Origin: Pelagibacterales bacterium SAG-MED23
GTDB lineage: Bacteria > Pseudomonadota > Alphaproteobacteria > Pelagibacterales > Pelagibacteraceae
DNA length: 34,759 bases
Assembly (NCBI GenBank): GCA_014653935.1
Contig: JACWDU010000004.1
Location: 1-34,759 of the forward strand
Direction: 5' to 3'
Shown: piece after piece, positions 8,386 through 15,999 of the stretch
Layout of the letters: the number at the start of each line of letters is the position of its first letter
Numbering within the stretch: position 1 is the first letter of the stretch
Translations under genes and position numbers: made by a program
Notes under the pieces: generated by a model
Database searches by the model: none
The model's input: only the letters and a program-made list of their open reading frames with translations
What the model was told of the DNA's origin: nothing

Positions 8386-8802
8386 ATGATTTACGATCCA
8401 AAATACGAAAACAAATTAAGAGAATCTGGCTTAAGACCAACTAAACAAAGAATAAAAATTTGTGAGGTTTTATTTAATTCAACTGAGACGTTTCATTTTA
8501 CTATTAAAGATTTAGTTAAAATCATTGAAAACCAAGCAAATATTAGAGTTTCTCTCGCAACTGTCTATAATACTGTGCATGCTTTTAATAAAAAGGGATA
8601 TCTAAAAGAAATACCAATAAACTCATCCCAAAGCTACTATGATACGAACATAAGCCATCATCATCATTTCTTTGACGAAGATGAAAATAAATTGATTGAC
8701 ATAGATCAAAACGATGTTGATGAAGTAATGATCAAAAAAACAATACCTGGAAAAAAGATTAAATCTATAGAAGTCATAGCTAAAATTGTAACTGATAACT
8801 AA
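8386..8802 (+). CDS. irr: Fur-family iron response regulator Irr
   Basis: Irr is the alphaproteobacterial Fur relative that senses haem/iron status and represses or activates iron genes under iron limitation. The 138 residues have a winged-helix N-terminus (GLRPTKQRIKICEVLF at about 15-30, SLATVYNTVHAF near 56-67) and a His-rich motif HHHH at residues 91-94 followed by FFDEDENKLIDID, as in the Irr/Fur dimerisation domain. The CxxC zinc pairs of typical Fur are absent, which favours Irr. Its position, divergent from fabA, is the usual one for irr in this class. A 9-bp inverted repeat overlaps its 3' end. Confidence 0.87.
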   Translation: MIYDPKYENKLRESGLRPTKQRIKICEVLFNSTETFHFTIKDLVKIIENQANIRVSLATVYNTVHAFNKKGYLKEIPINSSQSYYDTNISHHHHFFDEDENKLIDIDQNDVDEVMIKKTIPGKKIKSIEVIAKIVTDN

Positions 8803-8831
8803 TCTCAAAAATAATTCATTAATATCAGTTA
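8789..8831 (+). repeat. Inverted repeat at the irr 3' end
   Basis: TAACTGATA (8789-8797) is repeated exactly in inverse at 8823-8831 (TATCAGTTA) with a 25-nt A/T-rich spacer, spanning the irr stop codon. It could form a weak hairpin at the mRNA end. There is no GC core and no T-run, so a terminator call would be speculative. Confidence 0.35.
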
Positions 8832-8844
8832 TTTATAACATACA

Positions 8845-8859
8845 TTAAAATCATTCTAA
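8845..8859. promoter_or_regulatory. Irr-box-like palindrome upstream of peroxiredoxin
   Basis: TTAAAA-TCA-TTCTAA matches the dyad TTAGAA-N3-TTCTAA, the core of the iron control element bound by Irr, with one mismatch. It ends 4 nt before the -35 box of the peroxiredoxin promoter and lies just downstream of irr itself. In such A/T-rich DNA a one-mismatch hit can occur by chance, so this is a candidate only. Confidence 0.35.
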
Positions 8860-8863
8860 TCTG

Positions 8864-8891
8864 TTGACATATTTTTTAGAGACATTATATA
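8864..8891 (+). promoter_or_regulatory. Sigma-70-type promoter for the peroxiredoxin gene
   Basis: TTGACA (8864-8869), 16-nt spacer, TATATA (8886-8891). The start codon at 8902 is only 10 nt past the -10 box, so transcription would begin at or within a few bases of the ATG, leaving little or no leader. Confidence 0.7.
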
Positions 8892-8901
8892 CAGATTAAC
8901 C

Positions 8902-9429
8902 ATGATGATCCCAGAAGTTACATTTAAAACAAGAGTAGGAGACAATGAAATCCTAGGTGGAGCCTGTGCAATAGGTGGAGAATGGAAAAATATTACAACA
9001 AATGAGTTATTCAAAAATAAGAAGATAGTTTTATTTTCATTGCCTGGTGCATTTACGCCTACTTGTTCTTCACAACAGTTACCTGGTTACGAAATTAAAT
9101 ACGAAGAGTTAAAAAAATATGTAGATGAGGTTTATTGTTTATCAGTAAATGACGCATTTGTTATGAATGCTTGGTTTAAGGATCAAAAAATATCAAAAGT
9201 AAAACCAATTGGAGATGGAGAGGGTAAATTTACTGAAGGTATGGGAATGCTTGTTAAAAAACCTAAACAGGGGTTTGGATCAAGATCATGGAGATATTCT
9301 GCACTAATTGACAACTGTACTGTAGTTAAAAAATTTGTTGAAGAAGGAAAAAATGATGAAAGTAAAGACGGAGATCCTTTTACGATAAGTGATGTAGATA
9401 CTATGCTTAATTATTTAAAAAATAATTAA
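8902..9429 (+). CDS. Peroxiredoxin (Prx5-like, AhpC/TSA superfamily)
   Basis: A thiol peroxidase that reduces hydrogen peroxide and organic peroxides, using thioredoxin- or glutaredoxin-linked electrons. The 175 residues carry the peroxidatic site PGAFTPTCSSQQLPGY with C55, then SVNDAFVMNAW and GDGEGKFTEGMGM, the pattern of the Prx5 subgroup. Further cysteines at about 78 and 146 might act as resolving residues. It has a consensus promoter whose geometry predicts a near-leaderless mRNA; two tandem ATGs (8902 and 8905) are possible starts. An Irr-box-like palindrome overlaps the upstream region. It ends tail to tail with the SH3-domain gene, overlapping by 4 nt. Confidence 0.92.
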   Translation: MMIPEVTFKTRVGDNEILGGACAIGGEWKNITTNELFKNKKIVLFSLPGAFTPTCSSQQLPGYEIKYEELKKYVDEVYCLSVNDAFVMNAWFKDQKISKVKPIGDGEGKFTEGMGMLVKKPKQGFGSRSWRYSALIDNCTVVKKFVEEGKNDESKDGDPFTISDVDTMLNYLKNN

Positions 9430-9872
9430 TTCATAATTCCCCAAATATTATCATCTTTTTTAATCCAACCTGAATAATCGCCTGTTTTAATATTACACCA
9501 TTTTTCCTCACATTTAATAATCTTCAAAAGACGACCTTGGTCTAATTTAGCTAATGGTCTTGAATATTTTGTTGGTTTTTTAAATAGAATTTTTTCATTT
9601 GTAGAAATTAATGAGCGAGAAGGTCTAAGTTGAGAAACATGAATCCAGCCACTATTTTTTTTATGATCAATAATTCTTCTGAAATTTTCTTTTTTATCAA
9701 TTACCTTGAGAGGCAATTCTATCTTTCTATAAACATATTTAATTGGATAATCAAAGCTAGGACCATATCTAACATTTACTTTTTTATTTTTTAACATTAG
9801 AAAATAATTATTTTCTTCAGCGATCGAGGAAATTGGCAAAAGAAAAAGAAAGACTATTAAATATTTTCGCAT
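9426..9872 (-). CDS. Exported bacterial SH3-domain protein
   Basis: A protein of 148 residues if started at the ATG at 9872; a GTG two codons upstream (9878) is also possible. It opens with a signal peptide (MRKYLIVFLFLLPISSIAEE; likely cut after SSIA), so it is periplasmic. Two SH3b-type repeats follow: one with VNVRYGPSFDYPI and GWIHVSQL, the second with LFKKPTKYSRPLAKLDQGRLL, CEEKWCNIKTGDYSGWIKKDDNIWG. Such modules usually bind cell-wall peptides; the actual partner is unknown. The gene overlaps the end of the thiF/moeB gene by 16 nt, so it is probably co-transcribed in the ubiE-to-moeB run. Two cysteines (C-x4-C) in the second repeat could form a disulfide. Confidence 0.85.
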   Translation of the reverse strand: MRKYLIVFLFLLPISSIAEENNYFLMLKNKKVNVRYGPSFDYPIKYVYRKIELPLKVIDKKENFRRIIDHKKNSGWIHVSQLRPSRSLISTNEKILFKKPTKYSRPLAKLDQGRLLKIIKCEEKWCNIKTGDYSGWIKKDDNIWGIMN

Positions 9873-10606
9873 ATGCACCCTTTTCTTTTTTTAAATAATG
9901 CTTTTCTAAATTTAAGATTTAATAAATCTATAATTAAAATATGTGAATTTAAATTCTTACCAACATTTAAAATTGCCTTCAAAACCTCATTAGCTTGTAG
10001 GCTTCCAGTAACAACTGCTGTTGATCCTAATATACCATCCGTCTCACAATCCAGAACTCCTTCAGACGGCTCCCCTTGGTAAAAACATTTTAAACAGGGG
10101 CTTTTCTTTAAATTAAAATCAAATGTAAAAATATGTCCCTCAAATTTACTTATAGCTCCAATTATCAGTTTTTTTTTATATTTTAGTGAAAATTTATTTA
10201 AAAGGAATTTTGCTTTAAAGTTATCTGTACCATCAACAATGACATCATATAATTTTAAGATTTTTCCAAGATTTTTATCTTCTGCTTTATCTCTATAAAT
10301 TTTTACTTTTACATTTTTATTAATTTTACTAATTTTTTTTTTTAATATACTTACTTTATATTTTCCAACATCATCAGAAGTAAACATAACTTGTCGATGT
10401 ATATTTGATATACTAACCTTGTCATGATCCAACATTCCTATTTCACCAATGCCCGCACGAGAAAGTAAGTCAATAACTGGTGACCCTAAACCACCACACC
10501 CTACAACCAGAACTTTAGAATTTTTGATTTTACTTTGACCTAAAATTCCAACTTTTTTTAATATAATCTGTCTTGAATATCGCTCTAGGTCTTTATTGTT
10601 AAACAT
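9857..10606 (-). CDS. moeB: ThiF/MoeB-family sulfur-carrier adenylyltransferase
   Basis: This E1-like enzyme adenylates the C-terminal Gly-Gly of a sulfur-carrier protein (ThiS or MoaD type), the activating step in thiamine or molybdopterin sulfur transfer. The 249 residues show SRQIILKKVGILGQ at the start, the ATP-binding loop VVGCGGLGSPV near residue 35, an arginine in NIHRQV, DGTDNF, the zinc pairs CLKC and CIC near the C-terminus, and DCETDGILG with the conserved catalytic-region cysteine. Which carrier it serves cannot be decided from sequence; no thiS, moaD or molybdenum-cofactor gene is nearby, so moeB is a family label. It starts 3 nt after the dut stop. Confidence 0.82.
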   Translation of the reverse strand: MFNNKDLERYSRQIILKKVGILGQSKIKNSKVLVVGCGGLGSPVIDLLSRAGIGEIGMLDHDKVSISNIHRQVMFTSDDVGKYKVSILKKKISKINKNVKVKIYRDKAEDKNLGKILKLYDVIVDGTDNFKAKFLLNKFSLKYKKKLIIGAISKFEGHIFTFDFNLKKSPCLKCFYQGEPSEGVLDCETDGILGSTAVVTGSLQANEVLKAILNVGKNLNSHILIIDLLNLKFRKALFKKRKGCICENI

Positions 10607-10609
10607 TTA

Positions 10610-11047
10610 CTATTTACCAGTAGATCCAAATCCTCCAGACCCTCTAATTGTCTCTGGCAATTCATTTGTTTCTTCAATTTCTACTTTTAAAATGGGCATC
10701 AAAACCATTTGAGCAACTCTATCTTCATCATTTACAGTAAATTCATATTTACCATGGTTAAATAAAATAATTTTTAGCTCTCCTCTGTAATCGCTATCAA
10801 TTGTACCTGGTGTATTTAATACGCTGATGCTTGATTTTGCGGCAAGACCAGATCTTGGTCTAATTTGAACCTCTGTATCTTCAGGAATTGCAATTGCAAT
10901 CCCTGTTGGTATCAATTTAGACTCATTTGGTTTGATTGTTATTGGCTCACTTAAGCACGCCATTAGATCCATGCCTGAAGATCCATCAGTTTTATAACTT
11001 GGAAGTTTTGTTTTTTGGTTAAGTCTCTTAAATAGAACTTTTACCAT
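10610..11047 (-). CDS. dut: dUTP diphosphatase
   Basis: Dut hydrolyses dUTP to dUMP, keeping uracil out of DNA and feeding dTMP synthesis. The 145 residues contain all five trimeric dUTPase motifs in order: GSSGMDLMA (I), RPRSGLAAKSSISV (II), NTPGTIDSDYRGELKIIL (III, with the catalytic Asp in the ID of TIDSDYRG), DRVAQMVLMP (IV) and the C-terminal GSGGFGSTG (V) that closes over the substrate. Length is normal. It lies 3 nt after coaBC and 3 nt before moeB on the same strand; coaBC-dut adjacency is common in alphaproteobacteria. Confidence 0.97.
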   Translation of the reverse strand: MVKVLFKRLNQKTKLPSYKTDGSSGMDLMACLSEPITIKPNESKLIPTGIAIAIPEDTEVQIRPRSGLAAKSSISVLNTPGTIDSDYRGELKIILFNHGKYEFTVNDEDRVAQMVLMPILKVEIEETNELPETIRGSGGFGSTGK

Positions 11048-11050
11048 TAG

Positions 11051-12241
11051 TTAATTAAGCTCAGAGATAACTCTATCTACTATCTCAGATGCTATTAAAG
11101 ATTTTCTTTTCTTTAATAATTTTTCAGTTTCTTTATTTTTATAAAATATAGAAACTTCATTATCTTCAGAGTCAAAACCTATTGTTTTATCAGAAATATC
11201 ATTTGCAATAATCCAATCACAATTTTTTTGATCTAATTTTTTTTTTGAATTAATCTCAATATCTTGAGTTTCAGCTGCAAATCCAATTGTAATTTTTGGT
11301 CTAAGAGAATTATGATTTGATATATTAGATAAAATATCAATATTTTTTTCTAATTTAAGATCGAAATTTTCATTTTTTTTTATTTTTTCACTTTTAATTT
11401 CTTTCACTTTAAAATCAGCTACGGCCGCATTAAAAATAGCAACATCTGTTGGGAGATTATCAAGAGTTTCTCTGAACATTTCTTCTGCTGTTTTAACTGA
11501 AATAAATTTTACTCCTTCAACTGGGTCTAAATTTGTTTCCCCAGAAATAAGTGTTGTTTCAAAACCGTTATCTCTTAATGATTTTGCAATTTCATAACCT
11601 TGTTTTCCACTTGATTTATTAGATATATATCTTACTGGATCTATAAACTCTTTAGTAGGACCAGCTGTAACTAAAGCTTTATATTTTTTATTTCTCTCAA
11701 TATTCGTAAAATAATTTTCTATACATTTTAAGATATATGTAGGTTCTGACATTTTTCCTTTTCCGTATTCTCCACAAGCCATATCCCCGATTTCAGGACC
11801 AATTATCTTATATCCATAACTTCTTAACTTTAATAAGTTATCTTTCGTTGATTGATGTTCCCACATTCTTACATTCATAGCAGGTACTAAAAATACTTGT
11901 TTATTCGATGCTAAAACTGCAGTGCTAGCAAGGTCATCTGTTAAACCATAGCTTAGTTTTGAGATTGTATTAGCTGTTGCTGGCACAATTAAAATTAAAT
12001 CGGCCCATCTAGAAAGCGAAATATGATCCATTTCTGCCTCATTTTCTGCACTAAATATATCCTCATATACTTTCTCTTGAGATAGCGATGAAATAGACAA
12101 AGGTGTTACAAAGTTTTTACCACTCTTTGTAAGTATTGTTTTAACACTTACATCTCTTTTTTTTAAACCTCTTATCACCTCTAGGCTTTTATAAGCAGAA
12201 ATTCCACCACATATAATTAGAAGTATTTTTTTATTTTTCAT
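11051..12241 (-). CDS. coaBC: Bifunctional phosphopantothenoylcysteine decarboxylase/synthetase
   Basis: CoaBC makes 4'-phosphopantetheine in coenzyme A synthesis by joining 4'-phosphopantothenate to cysteine (CoaB) and decarboxylating it with FMN (CoaC). Of 396 residues, the first 180 or so are CoaC: GGISAYKSLE, the catalytic His region EAEMDHISLS, VPATANT, PAMNVRMW and the active-site cysteine in ACGEYGKGKM. The rest is CoaB: VTAGPTKEFIDPVRYISNKS, NAAVADF with the catalytic Lys region, and FAAETQD. It lies 8 nt after ubiB and 3 nt before dut. Both halves are intact. Confidence 0.96.
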   Translation of the reverse strand: MKNKKILLIICGGISAYKSLEVIRGLKKRDVSVKTILTKSGKNFVTPLSISSLSQEKVYEDIFSAENEAEMDHISLSRWADLILIVPATANTISKLSYGLTDDLASTAVLASNKQVFLVPAMNVRMWEHQSTKDNLLKLRSYGYKIIGPEIGDMACGEYGKGKMSEPTYILKCIENYFTNIERNKKYKALVTAGPTKEFIDPVRYISNKSSGKQGYEIAKSLRDNGFETTLISGETNLDPVEGVKFISVKTAEEMFRETLDNLPTDVAIFNAAVADFKVKEIKSEKIKKNENFDLKLEKNIDILSNISNHNSLRPKITIGFAAETQDIEINSKKKLDQKNCDWIIANDISDKTIGFDSEDNEVSIFYKNKETEKLLKKRKSLIASEIVDRVISELN

Positions 12242-12249
12242 GAAAAGAA

Positions 12250-13818
12250 TTAAAATACCAATAGAGTTAAAATTACAAGAGATAATAAACCAATAATTGA
12301 TTGATTTCTAAATGACTTCATCTCTTCTTTTTTAGTATTTAATTCGTTATATGAGTTTGAATTTTGGGGTATTTGACCACTTGCTAGAAAATTAAGAGCT
12401 TGGTTTGCTTTATCCATCACTTCGGGTAAATTTGGAAGACGCTTTAATACTTCTACAGAGTCTTTTAATGTTTCATTTATTGAATTAATAGGATCTTTTG
12501 TTTCTTTTAACCATTTTTCTAAAACAGGTTTCGACGTCTCCCATATATTTGTTTCAGGGTTTAATCTTCTTGCAACTCCTTCAACTACCACCATCGTTTT
12601 TTGTAACATAAGTAATTGAGGTTGAGTCTGCATATTAAATTTTTCAGTAACATCAAAAAGTTGTTTTAAAAGCTTACCACCTGAAATATTTTTAATGGAG
12701 TGACCGAAAATTGGTTCACCAATTGATCTTAATGCTTGAGCAAGATCATTGACAGGTACATTTTTTGGAACTAGCCCAGCTGCAAGATGAACTTCTGCAA
12801 CTTTCTTGTAATCTCTTTGTATAAAACCAAATAAAATCTCAGCTAAAAATCTCTTACTTATATTATCTAGTCTTCCCATAATTCCAAAATCTATAGGAAC
12901 AATTTGACCACTTTCATTTACAAAAATATTTCCTTGATGCATATCTGCATGAAAAAAGCCATCTCTTACTGCGTGTCTTAAAAAATGTTGAATTATATCA
13001 GAGGCAATTTTTTTTGTATCAATTGATCTTTTCTCTAGCTCCTCGGCTTCTCTAATTGACACTCCATCAATCCAATCAAGTGTCATTATATTTTCACTTG
13101 TATAATCCCAATAAATCTTAGGTACCTCAAAACCTGCATCATTTTTGGTATTTTCCGCATATTCATTGGCTGCAGCTGCCTCAAATCTTAAATCCATTTC
13201 AAGACTAGTAATTTCTTTCAACAAAAAAACTACCTCAACCAATTTTAATCTTTTAGTTTTTTTGATTAATGACTCAATAACATATGCAAAAAGCATCAAA
13301 GCATCCACTTCTTCATTAAAAATCTTTTTAATATCTGGTCTTAATATTTTTATTGCTACGTTTTTAATAACTCCATCATCATTTATTTGAGCTTTGTGTA
13401 CTTGAGCAATAGAGGCAGCTGCAACTGGTTCACTAATATTAATTATTGAATTATATAGTTCATCACCTAAATCTTTTCTAATCATTTCTTTTGCTTTTGA
13501 TTGTGAAAAAGGTGGAAGCTTGTCTTGTAAATTTTCTAATTCCTTCGATAGTTCATCGCCTATTATATCTGGTCTCGTAGCTAAGAATTGCCCTAACTTT
13601 ATAAATGTCGTACCCATAGATGCTAGGGAATTTGATAATTTTTCACCTTCATTTAAATTGTCGAATGATTCATTTCTTTTTGTAAAAGAAAAAGAAAGTA
13701 ATTTAAATATTATGCTTACTAATAAAGGTGGTTTATTAAATTTCGATACAATATTTAAAGCATCAGATTTAGCGAGCTTTCTACCTAATTTAAATAAAGT
13801 TAATAACCTTTTAAACAT
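12250..13818 (-). CDS. ubiB: UbiB/ABC1 atypical kinase-like protein of ubiquinone biosynthesis
   Basis: UbiB (ABC1/ADCK family) is an ATPase/kinase-like membrane protein required for ubiquinone synthesis, probably helping lipid intermediates reach the hydroxylases. It carries the family marks: KxGQ in GTTFIKLGQFLATRPD, the alanine-rich nucleotide loop AAASIAQVHKA, the Lys in VAIKILRPD, the catalytic-loop segment HADMHQGNIFV, the metal-binding DFG in PIDFGIMG, and a C-terminal hydrophobic segment (IIGLLSLVILTLLVF) that anchors it in the membrane. I place the start at the ATG at 13818, which overlaps the ubiE stop by one base (TAATG) and gives 522 residues beginning MFKRLLTLFKLGRKL; an ATG four codons upstream (13830) is possible. 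Confidence 0.95.
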   Translation of the reverse strand: MFKRLLTLFKLGRKLAKSDALNIVSKFNKPPLLVSIIFKLLSFSFTKRNESFDNLNEGEKLSNSLASMGTTFIKLGQFLATRPDIIGDELSKELENLQDKLPPFSQSKAKEMIRKDLGDELYNSIINISEPVAAASIAQVHKAQINDDGVIKNVAIKILRPDIKKIFNEEVDALMLFAYVIESLIKKTKRLKLVEVVFLLKEITSLEMDLRFEAAAANEYAENTKNDAGFEVPKIYWDYTSENIMTLDWIDGVSIREAEELEKRSIDTKKIASDIIQHFLRHAVRDGFFHADMHQGNIFVNESGQIVPIDFGIMGRLDNISKRFLAEILFGFIQRDYKKVAEVHLAAGLVPKNVPVNDLAQALRSIGEPIFGHSIKNISGGKLLKQLFDVTEKFNMQTQPQLLMLQKTMVVVEGVARRLNPETNIWETSKPVLEKWLKETKDPINSINETLKDSVEVLKRLPNLPEVMDKANQALNFLASGQIPQNSNSYNELNTKKEEMKSFRNQSIIGLLSLVILTLLVF

Positions 13819-14522
13819 TATATTTTCCAACCAGAATGAATAGCTACTATTCCGCCAGATAAATTTCTATATGAACAATTTTTAAAATTATTTTCTTTCA
13901 TTAAATCGATCAATTCTTCCTGATTAACAAATTCCTCTATACTCTTTGTCAAATATTCATAAGGTTGTTTATCCCCAACAATTGCTTTTCCTATTTGAGG
14001 AATTAATTTTGAGTAATTTTTGTATAAAAAATCTAAATTGGAATTTTGAATTTTTGAAAATTCTAAACACATATATCTTCCACCAGGTTTAAGAACTCTG
14101 TAGGCTTCTGATAAGGATTTGTCTAAATTTTTTGTATTTCGTAAACCAAAACTAATTGTATAAAAATCAAAAGTGTCATTTTTGAATAGCAACTTTTCTG
14201 CCTCTGCAACAACCCATTTTATATTCTTATACTTACTTAGTCTTTTTTTACCTTTTTCAATCATTTTTTCGTTCGAGTCTGATGAGGTAATTTCTCCATT
14301 TTTATCTGTATAATCTAAAAATAATTTTCCAAGATCGCCTGTTCCACACGCAACATCTAAATACGTTTTGTCTTTAGTTGGACTCATCCAATTCATAAGG
14401 TTTTTTTTCCAAAGTCTGTGAATTCCAAATGACATAAAATCATTCATCAAATCGTATTTATCGTAAACTTTATTAAAAACTCCTTCGACAAGTCCTGCTT
14501 TATTTTGAAGATTTTGTTGCAT
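13818..14522 (-). CDS. ubiE: Ubiquinone/menaquinone C-methyltransferase UbiE
   Basis: UbiE is the SAM-dependent C-methyltransferase of ubiquinone synthesis (and menaquinone synthesis where present). The 234 residues show the SAM-binding motif YLDVACGTGDLGKLF, an acidic loop around SSDSNEKMIEKG, FYTISFGLRNTKN and the family stretch RVLKPGGRYMCLEFSKI, plus the C-terminal SGGIVAIHSGWKI typical of UbiE. It is the first gene of ubiE-ubiB-coaBC-dut and diverges from mutM over a 33-bp gap. This mutM/ubiE-ubiB arrangement is a familiar alphaproteobacterial neighbourhood. Confidence 0.96.
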   Translation of the reverse strand: MQQNLQNKAGLVEGVFNKVYDKYDLMNDFMSFGIHRLWKKNLMNWMSPTKDKTYLDVACGTGDLGKLFLDYTDKNGEITSSDSNEKMIEKGKKRLSKYKNIKWVVAEAEKLLFKNDTFDFYTISFGLRNTKNLDKSLSEAYRVLKPGGRYMCLEFSKIQNSNLDFLYKNYSKLIPQIGKAIVGDKQPYEYLTKSIEEFVNQEELIDLMKENNFKNCSYRNLSGGIVAIHSGWKI

Positions 14523-14555
14523 ATAAAATATATTAAAACATTAATATAGTATTAA

Positions 14556-15422
14556 ATGCCTGAATTACCAGAAGTAGAAATCGTCAGACAATCTTTGAAT
14601 AAGAGTATTACAGGAGAGATTATTAAAGACGTATTAATAAAAAATAGAAATTTAAGGTTTAAGATCCCAAAAAATTTTGAAAAAAACATATTAAAAAAAA
14701 AAATTATTAAAGTAGACAGGTTTTCAAAACACTTAATACTCAAATTTGAGGATAGTTCTAATTTAATGATACATCTCGGGATGTCAGGAACTATCCACTT
14801 GGTTAATAATTATAGAAAAAAAAATCTTTTAACAAACACTAGTTTTTATCATTCTCCTTTATTACCCAAGAAACATAATCATGTTGAAATGAAGATAGGT
14901 AAGTTCAAATTAATTTATAATGACCCAAGAAGATTTGGTTATTTTTCATATTTTATCAATAATAAAAAACTTAATAACAAGTTTAAAAAATATGGACCTG
15001 AACCTTTTAGTAAATATTTTAATCAAAAATACATATATAATTTTTTTAAAAATAAAAAAAAAAATATTAAAAATTTTTTAATCGATCAATCATTTGTGTC
15101 AGGAATCGGAAATATATATGCAAGTGAAATTCTGTTTTTATGTAAAATTTTACCATCTAAGGAAGTAGGGCGATTAAGTTTCAATAATTGTCAAAAGATA
15201 TCTTACTTTTCAAGGAAAGTTTTAAAAAAAGCAATTGAGAAAGGAGGATCAAGTATAAGAGATTTTAAAAACGTTAGTGGCGATCAAGGTTCATTCCAAA
15301 AAAATTTTAATGTATATCAAAGAGAAAATAAAAAATGTTTAAAATATAGTTGTAAAGGAACGATTATCAAAAAAATAATTTCAAATAGATCAAGTTTCTT
15401 TTGTAATTTATGTCAAAAATAA
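14556..15422 (+). CDS. mutM: Formamidopyrimidine-DNA glycosylase
   Basis: MutM/Fpg removes oxidised purines such as 8-oxoguanine and nicks the strand. The N-terminus MPELPEVEIVRQSL carries the catalytic Pro2 and Glu3; MIHLGMSGTIH, NHVEMKI, NDPRRFGYF and the helix-two-turn-helix FLIDQSFVSGIGNIYASEILF follow in normal order. The C-terminal zinc finger is slightly odd: the first cysteine pair is C-x4-C (CLKYSC) where C-x2-C is usual, then 16 residues and CNLC. Two A11 tracts (14693-14703 and 15054-15064) lie in the reading frame and keep it. At 288 residues it is a little longer than typical. It diverges from ubiE. Confidence 0.94.
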   Translation: MPELPEVEIVRQSLNKSITGEIIKDVLIKNRNLRFKIPKNFEKNILKKKIIKVDRFSKHLILKFEDSSNLMIHLGMSGTIHLVNNYRKKNLLTNTSFYHSPLLPKKHNHVEMKIGKFKLIYNDPRRFGYFSYFINNKKLNNKFKKYGPEPFSKYFNQKYIYNFFKNKKKNIKNFLIDQSFVSGIGNIYASEILFLCKILPSKEVGRLSFNNCQKISYFSRKVLKKAIEKGGSSIRDFKNVSGDQGSFQKNFNVYQRENKKCLKYSCKGTIIKKIISNRSSFFCNLCQK

Positions 15423-15433
15423 TAAATAATCTA

Positions 15434-15462
15434 TTGACCCAATGAAAATCTGAAGATATATA
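15434..15462 (+). promoter_or_regulatory. Sigma-70-type promoter for rpsT
   Basis: TTGACC (15434-15439), an ideal 17-nt spacer, then TATATA (15457-15462). The rpsT ATG at 15472 is only 9 nt past the -10 box, so the mRNA should start at or just before the start codon. No Shine-Dalgarno site exists between promoter and ATG. Confidence 0.75.
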
Positions 15463-15471
15463 CTCTCGCTT

Positions 15472-15732
15472 ATGGCTAATACAAAATCAGCAATTAAACG
15501 AACTAGAAAAATTAAAAGACAAACCGCAGTAAATAAGTCTAGAAAAAGTCGTTTTAGAGGAGCATTGAAAAAAATGAACCTTTTAATTGACAAAAAAGAT
15601 AAAAAAGAGGCTTTAGCATTTCTTCCGAAGCTTAATTCTGAATTGATGTCAATCGCTAAAACAGGAATAATCAAAAGGCAAAACGCCTCAAGAAATGTTT
15701 CAAGAATAACAAAAAAAATTAATTCTTTATAA
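15472..15732 (+). CDS. rpsT: 30S ribosomal protein S20
   Basis: S20 is a small helical protein that binds 16S rRNA early in 30S assembly. The 86 residues match the family from MANTKSAIKRTRKIKRQTAVNK through GIIKRQNASRNVSRITKKI. It has a consensus promoter of its own, and the geometry suggests a leaderless or near-leaderless transcript. Its position just ahead of dnaA is common in alphaproteobacteria. Confidence 0.97.
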   Translation: MANTKSAIKRTRKIKRQTAVNKSRKSRFRGALKKMNLLIDKKDKKEALAFLPKLNSELMSIAKTGIIKRQNASRNVSRITKKINSL

Positions 15733-15999
15733 CAACCTCCAGTAAGTAAGTTTTATTATTCATACAACTTAAACGTACAATTTTAACTAATTCTACTACA
15801 TCTAATTTCTTTTTTAAAAAAATTACTAGATATAGAATTAATAAAAATTTTTAAACTTAGATTGTATACTCTGTATGGTTGAAATTAATTTAATAAAAAT
15901 TCAATTATAAATTTATTCAATCATAAATTTTATTTATTTTTATTTTTAGAAATAAACTTATTGCAATAATTTTTTTTAAGTCTTAAGTGGAATTTCTTC
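15733..15999. other. rpsT-dnaA intergenic region, almost pure A/T
   Basis: The longest non-coding gap in the window at 267 bp. It holds A/T-only inverted repeats such as TTTTTTAAAAAA near 15811-15822 and an isolated TATACT at 15865-15870 that might be a -10 box, though no good -35 precedes it. The only DnaA-box-like word seen is TTATTCATA (about 15757), with one mismatch to TTATNCACA; there is no cluster. I see no credible gene, no GC-rich terminator after rpsT and no firm dnaA promoter (a TTGCAA at 15961-15966 has no good partner). It probably carries the dnaA promoter and leader. Confidence 0.5.

Noticed and set aside
8623..8808. Reverse-strand frame over irr (61 aa)
   Set aside because: It is antisense to the well-supported irr gene and made of A/T-rich low-complexity residues; no signal or motif supports it.
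15755..15765. TTATTCATA as a DnaA box and the gap as oriC
   Set aside because: One mismatch to the box in A/T-rich DNA is expected by chance and no further copies cluster there.
15733..15780. 14-codon reverse-strand frame overlapping the rpsT end
   Set aside because: Too short, no compositional or structural feature, and antisense to the rpsT 3' end.
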